In this document: one piece after another, positions 52,247-61,132 of the stretch
Numbering within the stretch: the stretch's first letter is position 1
Layout: each line of letters opens with the position of its first letter
Assembly (NCBI GenBank): GCA_026393975.1
Contig: JAPKZD010000001.1
Coordinates: forward strand, 1 to 64,000
From: Candidatus Aminicenantota bacterium
GTDB lineage: Bacteria; Acidobacteriota; Aminicenantia; Aminicenantales; Saccharicenantaceae
Length of the DNA: 64,000 nucleotides
Reading direction: 5' to 3'
The notes under the pieces: model-generated
Seen by the model: only the letters and a program-made list of their open reading frames with translations
Told to the model about the DNA's origin: nothing
Databases searched by the model: none
Program-made: the position numbers and the translations under genes

Positions 52247-54717
52247 ATGAGAGAATTGAAGGTGATTGCTCTGATCATTCTCTGCAGCTCGTCTTTTCTA
52301 TTTCCCCAGGTGGATGAGAAGCTGAAAAACGATATCCGCAGCACGGGATACATTCACAGTCCGTTGCCGCTTGACTACAGCAAGTCATTGGAGACTTTTG
52401 GGCTCACGAAAACAGTGCTGATCTCCGATGTGCTTTGTGACATGGAAGACATGAGCCAATGGTCGCATAGCGGCATCGGGAGTATGTCTCAGACCGCCGA
52501 AAGAAGTATCTCCGGGAAGCACAGTCTGAGATTAGTTGCACCCAGTTATGTCGATGAAATACCCAAATGGGGCCTTGGCCGGGGGACGTCCATGGCCAGC
52601 TTCGACGTGGGCGGCAAGAACTGGGAGAAATACAACCGCATTCATCTCTACGTTTATCCGGACTGCGAAGGCGCCCGCGCCGTTTATCTGAACCTCTATG
52701 TGGAGAATGACGGAAAGATCAAGGTGCCGGACAGATACGGCCGGGAAGGATATCATGAAATGAACCTGATCAACGGCCAATGGAATGAATGCCTTGTCGA
52801 GATATCGGAACTGCCGCGCGACAAGGTCACCAAGATATCCTTTGCCATCGAAGTATTTGGAAAGGAACGTACGATGGGGGATCTTCTGCAATTCGACGTT
52901 TCCAATGTGACATTGCAGGTCGTCGACAAGCCGGAGGCCGTAAGCGGGTGGAAGCCGGCTGAAAACAGGATAATTTTCTCGACCTCGGGGTACCGCCCCG
53001 ATAGCACGAAATCGGCAATCGTCAATGTCGCCAAGCACAATAGGAAGTTCCAGATCGTGGATTATGCAACCTCTCAGGTTGTCTATGAAGGGGAAATCCA
53101 GCCGGTCAAGACGAGTATCGGAAGCTTCGAGACAGTTGATTTCACCTCATATCGACGCGAGGGACAATATCGGATCAGAGTCGGGGACATAACAACGGCG
53201 CCGTTCTACATTGACGCGAATTTATGGGACGACTCAGCCTGGCGCGTGCTCAATTTCATGTTCTGCGAGCGATGCGGCTATCCGGTGCCCGGCAAACACG
53301 GGGTTTGCCATACCGAGGTGCATGGTGAATACAAAGGGCACATCTATCCCGTGAACGGCGGCTGGCATGATGCGGCCGATATGTCTCAGGGATTCGTGCA
53401 AACCGGCGAAATTGCTTTTTCCATGCTTGAAATGGCGAACAGGGCCAAGGAAAAGGGCAACACAGATCTCTACCTGCGTTTGATGGAAGAGGCCCTCTGG
53501 GGACTGGATCTGGTCATGAAGACGAGGCTGGAGAACGGGGACCGCTTCCAGGGATGGGGGACAAATCTGTGGACGGATGGTTATATCGGGTCCACAGATG
53601 ATGAGGGCCGGCACCAGGTGAGGGCGGCGAACAGCGCATTTGCGAATTTCCTGTTGTCAGGCATTGAGGCCTATGCCTCGATGTCGATCGCGAACGATCC
53701 GATGCTCAGGGAGAATCTCCGCAAGATCGCGAAGGAAGATTTTGGATTTGCTTCAAAGCGTTTCGATGAGCTTGGATTCAAGGAGATGGGTTCGAGAAGT
53801 AGTGGACACACCGGCATGACGTCCCACAGCCAGTACATGGCGACAATGTCCTGGGCGGCGAGCATGCTCTACAAACTGACGAATGAGAAACATTACGCCG
53901 ATAAGGCGGCACAGAGCATCAAGTATGCGCTTCAGTGTCAGCGAACGGAGCCGCTCAACGATGCAAACAAGACCGCGGGATTCTTCTACCGGGACCTTGA
54001 CCGGAAATCGATCGTGCACTTCAACCACCAGTCAAGAGATCAGGTCTATATGCAGGCATTGACGGCCCTTTGTGAGGCACAACGTTGACGGCCCTTTGTG
54101 AGGCACAACCCCATCACCCCGATTATGCGACGTGGGAGAAAGCTATCAGGTTGTTTGGCGGATATTTGAAGAATATCTATCGATACGTCCAGCCTTATGG
54201 CTTGATACCCAGCGGTGTGTATCAGAAAGATGAGGTCAAGGACAAGGAAAATTTCCTCGCGGTCCAGCCGATGATTAGCGAGGGCACGGATCTTGCCGCC
54301 GATTTCAAGGAACAACTTGAAAACGGTGTCAGGCTGGATGAAGAGCATTATCTTCGTCATTTCCCGGTCTGGTTTTCGTTCAAGGGAAATGCGGCCGTAC
54401 AGCTCGCAACCGGCAAGGCTGCCGTTCTGTGCGGGAAGTTCCTCAATGACAAAGAACTGATAAATATTGCCGAACAGCAACTCTTCTGGATTGTCGGCCG
54501 AAATCCCTTTGGGCAGTCATTGATATGGGGAGAAGGCAGTAATTATCCACAGCTCTACAATGCCCTGCCGGGAGAAATGGTTGGAGCGATTCCTGTCGGC
54601 ATGGAGTCACGAGGCAATGAGGATACGCCCTATTGGCCTCAGTTCAATACCGCCACTTATAAGGAAGTGTGGGGATCATCCGCGGGAAGATGGTTTTCCC
54701 TGATCTCGGAATTCTGA
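52247..54717 (+). pseudogene. GH9 endoglucanase-like glycosidase, split by tandem duplication
   Basis: The start at ATG 52247 has AAGGAG 7 bases upstream and gives a signal peptide (MRELKVIALIILCSSSFLF). A beta-rich binding module and an Ig-like CelD_N domain precede the GH9 barrel, whose catalytic aspartates lie in GGWHDAADMSQ. The first frame stops at 54088 just after QALTALCEAQ. The second frame (54085-54717) repeats that peptide and carries the end of the barrel (IVGRNPFGQSLIWGEG, then TYKEVWGSSAGRWFS with the likely acid Glu). A 25-base sequence is present twice with a 26-base period (54059-54083, 54085-54109). Removing one unit restores an intact gene of about 814 residues. The gene is thus off as read, possibly reversibly. 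Confidence 0.88.
54059..54109 (+). repeat. 26-bp-period perfect tandem duplication inside GH9 gene
   Basis: Two identical 25-base copies (54059-54083 and 54085-54109) separated by a single G. The period of 26 is not a multiple of three, so it shifts the reading frame of the GH9 gene. Confidence 0.95.
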
Positions 54718-54812
54718 CATTTAGGCGGCAACCTTACGCGCGACATCGATTTCCACCGCTTCTCTTTCCTCGAGCCTATCGATCCGACAGCCTGAACCGG
54801 CTAAACGCTCGC

Positions 54813-56987
54813 CTATTTCTTGACCTCGAGGCCGCGGTTGCGGAGGAGGCCGTCGATCTTGGGCTCGGCGCCGCGGAAGCGCACGTACTGGGCCATGGGC
54901 TCCTCGGTGCCGAACGGCTCGAGGACGTTCTTGCGGAACGATTCCGCCGTGGCCCGGTCGAAGATGCCCTTCTCCTTGAAGGCCTCGTAGGCGTCGCAGT
55001 CGAGGACCTCGGACCAGATGTAGGCGTAGTATCCGGCCGAATAGCCCCCGCTGAAGATGTGGCTGAAATAGGTCGACCGGTAGCGGGGCACGATCTCCGG
55101 GATGAGCCCGATGCGGCCCATGACCTCGTTCTCGAACTGCCGCGTGTCGACTGCGGCCGGATTCGCGGCCGTGTGCCAGGCCATGTCGAGGATCGAGGCG
55201 GCCAGGTATTCGGTAGTGATGAAGCCCTGGTTGAAGAGGCTGCTCTTCTCGAGCTTGTCGACGAGCGCCGCGGGGATCATCTCGCCGGTCTTATAGTGCT
55301 TGGCGTAGACGGAAAGGAGTTCCGGCTCGAAGGCCCAGTGCTCCATGATCTGGGACGGCAGCTCGACCGAGTCTCGGGCCACGCTCCGGCCGCGGTAGCG
55401 GCCCTGCGAGAAGAGCGTCGCCAGGGAGTGGCCAAACTCGTGGAAGAAGGTCTCGACCTCGGTCGTCGAGAGGAGGGCCGGGGCGTCGGCCGTGGGCTTG
55501 GTGAAGTTGCAGGTGATCGTGGATATGGGGGGGATGCGCTCGCCCTTCTCGTAATAGGCGCGCCGGAAGCTGCCCGACCAGGCGCCGCTCCGCTTGCTCG
55601 GCCGCGGATGGAAATCCATGTAGAGGATGCCCGTGTGCCGGCCGTCGGCCTCCTGGACCTCGAAGACCTGGACCTCGGGATGGTAGCGCGGCAGATCGGG
55701 CTTCTCGACGAACTTCAGGCCGTAGAGCTTGCCGCACAGGGCGAAAATGCCGTCCCGGACGTTGTCGAGCTTGAAATAGGGGCGGAGGGCGGAGTCGTCG
55801 AGGGCATACTTCTCCTGGCGGAGTTTCTCGGTGTAATACCACCAATCCCAGGAGGCCAGCTTGAACTTGCCGCCCTGGCGGTCGATGAGGGCCTGGAGCG
55901 CGGCCGCCTCCTCGCGGGCCTTGACCAGGGTCGGCTGCCAAAGCTCGTTGAGGAAGGCGTTGACCTTCTCGGGCGTCTTGGCCATGTTGTTCTCGAGGAC
56001 AAAGGCGGCGTGGCTCGGGTAACCCAGCAGCGCGGCCCGCTGGCGGCGCAGGTCGGCGATCTTCCGGGCGTTCTCTTTATTGTCGAACTCGTTATCATTG
56101 TCGCCCTTCATGAAATAGGCCCGGTGGATCTTCTCGCGCAGGGGCCGGCGATCCGAATAGGTCAGAAAGGGGGTCATGCTCGGCATCTGGATGGTGAAGA
56201 GCCATTTCCCCTCGAGCCCGGCCTGGCGGGCCGATTCGGCGGCCATGTCGACGACGGAAGGTGGCAGGCCGGCCAGGTCGGACTTGGCGTCGATGACGAG
56301 CTGGAAGGCGTTGGTCTCGGCCAGGACGTTCTCGCCGAACTTGACGCTGAGCAGGGAGAGCTCCTGGTTGAGCTCGCGGAAGCGGACCTTCTGCGTCTCG
56401 TCGAGAAGGGCGCCGCCGCGGACGAAGTCCTTGTACGCGTTTTCGAGCAGGAAGAGCCCCTCCCGGTCGAGCTTGAGCGTCGCGCGCTCGTCGTAGACCG
56501 CCTTGACCCGCTGGAAGAGCTTCTCGTTGAGCCCGATGTTGTCGCGGTGCGCGGCCAGCATGGGCGCGGTCTTACGGGCCAGGGCCTGGAGTTCCTTATT
56601 GGTGAGTGCGCCCTGGTAGGCGCCGAAGACGCCGTTAACCTCCGAGAGGAAGATCCCGGTGTGGTCGAGCGCGGCGATGGTATTCTCGAAGGACGGCCGC
56701 TTGGGATTGTTGACGATGGCGTCCACCTCGGCCTGCTCGCGGCGGATGCCCTCCTCGATGGCCGGCAGGAAGTGCTCCGTTTTGATACGGTCGAAAGGCG
56801 GGACGTTGTAAGGCGTCCCGTAGGGCTTGAAAAAGGGGTTGTCCGTCGCGGCGGATGCCGCGATCGTATCGGACGCGCCTGCCGGTCCGGCCGGCGGCTG
56901 GGACGATTGGGGCGCATCGCTCTTACAGGATGCCTGGACAATGAAAAGAAGACCGAGGACGAGAATGAATGCGGTATTTCTGGTCAT
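54813..56987 (-). CDS. dcp: M3-family metallopeptidase (Dcp-like peptidyl-dipeptidase), lipoprotein
   Basis: A 724-residue oligopeptidase. ATG 56987 follows AGGAGG by 11 bases; the longer frame to 57044 has no RBS. A lipoprotein signal peptide ends at VQASC (Cys near 20). The zinc motif HEFGH is at about 515-519 in TTEVETFFHEFGHSLATLF, and the distal part GGYSAGYYAYIWSEVLDCDAY is typical of dipeptidyl carboxypeptidase. It should cut dipeptides from peptide C-termini in the periplasm. It is convergent with the GH9 gene and divergent from the Phd-VapC pair. Confidence 0.92.
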   Translation of the reverse strand: MTRNTAFILVLGLLFIVQASCKSDAPQSSQPPAGPAGASDTIAASAATDNPFFKPYGTPYNVPPFDRIKTEHFLPAIEEGIRREQAEVDAIVNNPKRPSFENTIAALDHTGIFLSEVNGVFGAYQGALTNKELQALARKTAPMLAAHRDNIGLNEKLFQRVKAVYDERATLKLDREGLFLLENAYKDFVRGGALLDETQKVRFRELNQELSLLSVKFGENVLAETNAFQLVIDAKSDLAGLPPSVVDMAAESARQAGLEGKWLFTIQMPSMTPFLTYSDRRPLREKIHRAYFMKGDNDNEFDNKENARKIADLRRQRAALLGYPSHAAFVLENNMAKTPEKVNAFLNELWQPTLVKAREEAAALQALIDRQGGKFKLASWDWWYYTEKLRQEKYALDDSALRPYFKLDNVRDGIFALCGKLYGLKFVEKPDLPRYHPEVQVFEVQEADGRHTGILYMDFHPRPSKRSGAWSGSFRRAYYEKGERIPPISTITCNFTKPTADAPALLSTTEVETFFHEFGHSLATLFSQGRYRGRSVARDSVELPSQIMEHWAFEPELLSVYAKHYKTGEMIPAALVDKLEKSSLFNQGFITTEYLAASILDMAWHTAANPAAVDTRQFENEVMGRIGLIPEIVPRYRSTYFSHIFSGGYSAGYYAYIWSEVLDCDAYEAFKEKGIFDRATAESFRKNVLEPFGTEEPMAQYVRFRGAEPKIDGLLRNRGLEVKK

Positions 56988-57069
56988 GGTTCTTCGTACC
57001 TCCTGACGGGCTATAAAGCAGGCCCTATTATACACATAGAGCAATTCGGGGACACGGCAATATTACTTA

Positions 57070-57098
57070 TTGACATAACTGGTCATTTTGACCATATT
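57070..57098 (+). promoter_or_regulatory. Promoter and palindromic operator of the Phd-VapC pair
   Basis: TTGACA (57070-57075), 17 bases, CATATT (57093-57098). The perfect inverted repeat TGGTCA-TTT-TGACCA (57080-57094) fills the spacer, an ideal site for steric repression by the antitoxin. GGGGAGG at 57118-57124 is the likely RBS. Confidence 0.7.
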
Positions 57099-57132
57099 AA
57101 TCAAGTAAGGATATCCCGGGGAGGCCACGAAT

Positions 57133-57408
57133 ATGAAAACAATCCCCCTGACCAAAGCAAAAGCGAGATTCTCGGGCCTCATCGACCGTCTTATCCATCT
57201 GAAGGAACAAATCGTGATCACCAAGCGCGGGAAGCCGGTCGCGGCCCTTGTCCCCTATGAGGATTGGGAAAGGCGCGCCTCCGTTGGGGCCGGCGGCCTG
57301 GCCGCCGTCGCCCCGCCTGCGGAAGACTACGACGCTGAAATTGACGCCATGATCGAGGAGATCTACGCGGCGCGGGCTAAATCCCGGGCCCGAAAGCCGG
57401 CCTTCTGA
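57133..57408 (+). CDS. Phd/YefM-family antitoxin
   Basis: A 91-residue antitoxin with the Phd/YefM fold (IPLTKAKARFSGLIDRLI, IVITKRGKPVAALVPYEDW) and a C-terminal helix that binds the toxin. The ATG at 57133 follows GGGGAGG by 8 bases. Its stop overlaps the toxin ATG in TGATG. The palindrome at 57080-57094 indicates autoregulation. Confidence 0.9.
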   Translation: MKTIPLTKAKARFSGLIDRLIHLKEQIVITKRGKPVAALVPYEDWERRASVGAGGLAAVAPPAEDYDAEIDAMIEEIYAARAKSRARKPAF

Positions 57409-57827
57409 TGTACCTCTTCGACACGGATGTCCTCAGCCAACTGGCCAAGAAACGGCGCTCGGAAAAGCTGATGTCGCGGCTCGCTCAGACACCGTTGGCC
57501 TCGCAATTCACGAGCGCCGTCAACGTCGCCGAGATCTATTACGGGATTTTCGGGATGAAAGGTCAAGAAAGCCAGCAGGAGCGGCTTCTCGAGTTCTTCG
57601 GGGGCCAGGTCTTCCCGCGTCTCACGATCCTGCCCTTCGACGAAGAAGACGCCCTGACCTACGGTCGGCTCAAGGCTTCGCTCGAGCGCAAAGGCCGGCC
57701 GCGGTTCGAGCCCGATCTGCAGATCGCCGCGATCGCCCTAAGAAACAGCCTGACCGTCGTCACGGGAAACGTCCGGCATTTTGCTGGGATCCCGAGGCTG
57801 AAGGTCGAGAACTGGCTGGCCCTTTAG
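57408..57827 (+). CDS. vapC: PIN-domain (VapC-family) RNase toxin
   Basis: A 139-residue PIN nuclease. Conserved acidic residues are D5/D7 (LFDTDVLS), E in NVAEIYYG near 43, D in EPDLQIAAIA and the TGNVRHF segment near the end. VapC toxins cut tRNA or rRNA with magnesium. The toxin is coupled to the antitoxin by a one-base overlap of stop and start. Its end overlaps the decayed remnant on the other strand. Confidence 0.92.
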   Translation: MYLFDTDVLSQLAKKRRSEKLMSRLAQTPLASQFTSAVNVAEIYYGIFGMKGQESQQERLLEFFGGQVFPRLTILPFDEEDALTYGRLKASLERKGRPRFEPDLQIAAIALRNSLTVVTGNVRHFAGIPRLKVENWLAL

Positions 57828-58005
57828 CCAATCCAGTCGATCTCCACGGCCTGGCCCAACTTCTTGAATTCCGGGTCTCCAGTGACAAGAGGCGCCTGAT
57901 ATTTTTCCATCCAGCTTGAGCGCCTTGACGACCTCTTCAAAAGCCAATCGTTTTTCGCCGGATCGTTTCTCGAAGGCTTCGAGGTCCGCGGCGTCCTCAG
58001 CCGCG
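57824..58005 (-). pseudogene. Decayed toxin-antitoxin remnant (antitoxin tail fused to PIN tail)
   Basis: On the minus strand one frame reads DAADLEAFEKRSGEKRLAFE then EVVKALKLDGKI, the usual C-terminus of a RelB/VapB-type antitoxin. In a second frame, entering at ATG 57910, it reads MEKYQAPLVTGDPEFKKLGQ then AVEIDWIG and TAA, the usual end of a PIN toxin. The toxin body between them has been deleted. The remnant lies next to the intact Phd-VapC pair in the opposite direction. Confidence 0.75.
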
Positions 58006-58320
58006 CCCGTCGGGACGGCGGACGATGATCTCGGGGTCGTCGAGCAGCAGCTCACCGCCGTCGACGGCGCAGAAGGCGTAGGGATAGTACCCTGGCTCTG
58101 CGCCTGCCCGCACCCTACCGACGATCGTCCTGTTTCTTTTATGCAACACGGCTGAGCCCCAGTCGAGCGGCGACTTGAGCGCCTTGACGACGATGGCAAA
58201 GGGGCGCACTTTATCGAGCTTCCACGTGATCGTGTCGCCCGCGCAAACGTGGACGCAGTGCTTGTCGTACTCGATTTTTTTCCTCTCGCTGATTTTGACG
58301 TTGACCGTGTGTTTCACCAT
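57997..58320 (-). CDS. Small cupredoxin-like beta protein
   Basis: A 107-residue soluble protein starting 6 bases after GGAGG. The segments CVHVCAGDTITWKLDKVRPF and GRVRAGAEPGYYPYAFCAVD resemble a cupredoxin or EMAP beta-sandwich, but no clear copper ligand set (His-Cys-His-Met) is present. No signal peptide, no known family. It lies 11 bases downstream of the kinase gene and may be cotranscribed with it. Confidence 0.6.
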   Translation of the reverse strand: MVKHTVNVKISERKKIEYDKHCVHVCAGDTITWKLDKVRPFAIVVKALKSPLDWGSAVLHKRNRTIVGRVRAGAEPGYYPYAFCAVDGGELLLDDPEIIVRRPDGRG

Positions 58321-58331
58321 GATGCCCTCCT

Positions 58332-61070
58332 CTAAATGTTCGTTTTATCGGGTTTCGCGCCGGCCCCGCCGGCCGATTTACCTTCGATGGCATCCGCGTA
58401 CGCCCGGTCCTGTCTCAGCCCGGCCAGGAACGGGTCCTTGGCGATCTCGTCCATCGGCCCCTTGAGCCGGGCGTAATCGCGGAGGGCCTCGATGGCCTTC
58501 TGCCGCTCGCCGCTGAGTTCGAAAACCACGACCGACTTCATGACGACCGAGATGTCGCCGGGAGTCAGTCGCAGAGCCTCGGCGATCTCGGTTCGGGCCC
58601 GGTCGGGGAAGCCCGCCTTGGCCAGGAAGCCGGCCAGGCTGGAATGCAAGTGGGAGTCGCCGGGGGTGGCGGAGAGCTCCTTCTCGGCGAGCTCGATCGC
58701 CTTGCCGTAGGCCTCGGCCGCCTTGGCCTCGTTGCCCGGCGTGAAGTGATAGGCGTCGGCCAGGTTGCCCCAATGGACATAATACACCCCCAGCCCGAAC
58801 CCGATCGCGGCCTCGTTCATGGTCACGGCGTCCGCATACCGGCCCCGGAAATAGTAGAGGACGGCCAGGTTCGAGCAGGCGTCGGGGTTCCGCTTGATCG
58901 CGTTCGACCGTTCGAACGCGGCCTCGGCCAAGGCGTTCTCGCCGAGCTTGAAATGGGCCGCGCCTAGGTCGTTCAGGCCGTTGATGTTGCCGGGACAGAG
59001 CCTCGTCACCGTCTCGTATTGGTCGCGGGCCTTGTCGTAGGCGCCCTGGAAAAAGTAGAAGTAGCCGAGATAGCTTGCCGCGGCCCAGTACCCCGGCCGC
59101 ATCCGCAGGGCGGACCGGTAGGCCGCCTCGGCCTTATCCGGTTGGAGCGCGTCTTCGTAGACCAGGCCGAGCTTGATCTGGGTGTCGTAGGAAAGCGGGT
59201 CGAGAGCGAGCGCTTGCTCACACTCGCGGACCGCCTCATCCATCCGGCCGAGCCCGCAGACGATACCGCCGAGGACGAGGTGGCCGTAGGCCAGCTTGTC
59301 GTTCGCTTTCAGGACGGCGCGGGCCTGGGATTCGGCCTTGAGGGCCAGCGATCGATCCTTGCCGAGCGTGTATCTGCTCCAATAGGCTTCGGCCAAGCCG
59401 ATGCCGGCCGCGGCGAATGAGGGGTCGCGTCCGACGGACTCTTCGAAGGCCGCTATCGCCGCGTCGGCGTTCTCGGGCGTCTCGGAACCCGCCATGTAGC
59501 CGAGGCCCCGGATGTAGGACTCGAACGCTCCGGGCACGGTCGTTCCGGCGGCGGTAAGGGCCGCCTTGTCGCCCGGCGCGGGAGCTAGACCCATGGCGGA
59601 GGCGGCTTCGACGACAAGCTCCGCTTGCCATGTGGCGATGTTGGCGATGTTGTCCGACTTCGGGAGGGAGGTCAGGCGGCGGTAGCGGGCCGGGTCGACG
59701 ACGTCGAGCGTCAGGGTCAGGTTGTCGCCGGCGCGCTTGAGCGTCCCTGAGACGACGATGTTGGACCCGAGGATCCGCTGGGCATCGGCCGCTTCGCGGA
59801 CCCCGTATGTCTCGAGATGATCGACCGGAGTGACCCAGGAGCGGGTGCGGCGGGCGATCGCGTCGAGGTTGCGCCGCAGGTATTCCGCCAACCCGCCGGC
59901 GAGGGCCCGGTCCGCCCCGCTGCCGCCGAGGACGCTCGGGGCGAAGATGGTGATGTGGCGCCCGCCGGGACGCCCGCCCAAGCCGAGGAACGCGGCGATT
60001 TTCCCGGGGACGCCGAGGGCGAGGACAGCGTAGATGGCGGCTGCGCCGAGAACGGCCGGGAGGGCGATCCTCGTGAAGGCGGGACGAGGCCGGGAACAAA
60101 ACCCGGCGCCCGCCATCACGGAAGCCAGCGCCTCGGACATCTCCCTGGCCGAAGCGAACCTGCCGGAAGGGTCCTTGGCTAGGGCCTTGGCGATGATCGG
60201 GCCGCAGCCCTCCGGAATGCCGGGCGGAAGGTTCCCGAGGGGTTTCGGGTCGCCGTGGACGATGGCGTAGGCGAAGGAGTGCTCGTTCTCCCCGTGGAAG
60301 GGCAGGCTGCCGGTGAGCATCTCGTAGAGGACGACCCCCAGCGACCAGACGTCGGTCCGGGCGTCGACGTCCTCGCCGCGGATCTGTTCGGGCGACATGT
60401 AGGCCACGGTGCCAATCGAAGTGCCGGGCCGCGTCAGGCGCGCCTCGCCGGCGATCTTGGCCAGTCCGAAGTCAGCCACCCTGGCCGTCCCATCCTTCGA
60501 GACAAGGATGTTGCCGGGCTTGACGTCCCGGTGGACGATGCCGTTCTCGTGGGCGGCGGCCAGGCCGTCGGCGACCTGGGCGGCGATGGCCAGGGCTTCG
60601 GGGGGAGCGAGCGGGCCGCGCTTGACCTTGGCCCTCAGGCTTTCGCCGTGGCAGAGGGCCATGGCGATGAACATCTGATCGGAGCCGCTCTCCCCGATCT
60701 CGTAGATGGTGCAGATGTGCGGGTTGTCGAGGACCGAGGCCGCCCGGGCTTCGTGGACGAATCTCTCCCGGGCCTCGGCGTCGTTGGTCAGTTCGCCGGG
60801 GAGGAACTTGAGGGCGACGGTGCGCCGGAGCTTGAGGTCGTCCGCCTCGTAGACGACGCCCATGCCGCCCCGGCCGATCTCCCCGACGATACGGTACTTG
60901 CCGGCAACTACCGTCCCGGCAGCGAGGCCGCGCAGGTGATGCTCGACGGTCCTGGTAAGCGAAGGAGCGTCGGGGGCGGGACCAGGCGGTTCAGCTGGGA
61001 GCGGGGACGCGCAAGCGCCGCAGAACCGGGAGGTGTCCGGGTTTACGGCGCGGCATTTGGGGCAGTCCAA
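58332..61070 (-). CDS. Zinc-ribbon Ser/Thr protein kinase with TPR sensor
   Basis: A 912-residue membrane kinase. A zinc ribbon (C3, C6, C17, C20) precedes a Hanks-type kinase domain: GRGGMG at 66-71, lysine 88 in ALKF, HRDVKPGN at 180-187, DFG at 200-202 and SPEQIRGEDVDARTDVWSLG. A single membrane helix is near 332-352. Outside it is a FlgO-like region (SNIVVSGTLKRAGDNLTLTL) and about eight TPR repeats ending near 880. This architecture is very common in Acidobacteriota and Aminicenantes. The target is unknown; the TPR part probably senses or docks proteins in the periplasm. No ligand can be named. Confidence 0.93.
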   Translation of the reverse strand: MDCPKCRAVNPDTSRFCGACASPLPAEPPGPAPDAPSLTRTVEHHLRGLAAGTVVAGKYRIVGEIGRGGMGVVYEADDLKLRRTVALKFLPGELTNDAEARERFVHEARAASVLDNPHICTIYEIGESGSDQMFIAMALCHGESLRAKVKRGPLAPPEALAIAAQVADGLAAAHENGIVHRDVKPGNILVSKDGTARVADFGLAKIAGEARLTRPGTSIGTVAYMSPEQIRGEDVDARTDVWSLGVVLYEMLTGSLPFHGENEHSFAYAIVHGDPKPLGNLPPGIPEGCGPIIAKALAKDPSGRFASAREMSEALASVMAGAGFCSRPRPAFTRIALPAVLGAAAIYAVLALGVPGKIAAFLGLGGRPGGRHITIFAPSVLGGSGADRALAGGLAEYLRRNLDAIARRTRSWVTPVDHLETYGVREAADAQRILGSNIVVSGTLKRAGDNLTLTLDVVDPARYRRLTSLPKSDNIANIATWQAELVVEAASAMGLAPAPGDKAALTAAGTTVPGAFESYIRGLGYMAGSETPENADAAIAAFEESVGRDPSFAAAGIGLAEAYWSRYTLGKDRSLALKAESQARAVLKANDKLAYGHLVLGGIVCGLGRMDEAVRECEQALALDPLSYDTQIKLGLVYEDALQPDKAEAAYRSALRMRPGYWAAASYLGYFYFFQGAYDKARDQYETVTRLCPGNINGLNDLGAAHFKLGENALAEAAFERSNAIKRNPDACSNLAVLYYFRGRYADAVTMNEAAIGFGLGVYYVHWGNLADAYHFTPGNEAKAAEAYGKAIELAEKELSATPGDSHLHSSLAGFLAKAGFPDRARTEIAEALRLTPGDISVVMKSVVVFELSGERQKAIEALRDYARLKGPMDEIAKDPFLAGLRQDRAYADAIEGKSAGGAGAKPDKTNI

Positions 61071-61132
61071 ATCTCGTTCCCCTTCTCGACTGCCCTAACA
61101 ATAAGCTTAAACGCGGGTTCGAGTCAACTGGC

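Noticed and set aside
57997-58320. A copper-binding cupredoxin
   Set aside because: The usual His-Cys-His-Met ligand set is not there; kept as cupredoxin-like fold only.
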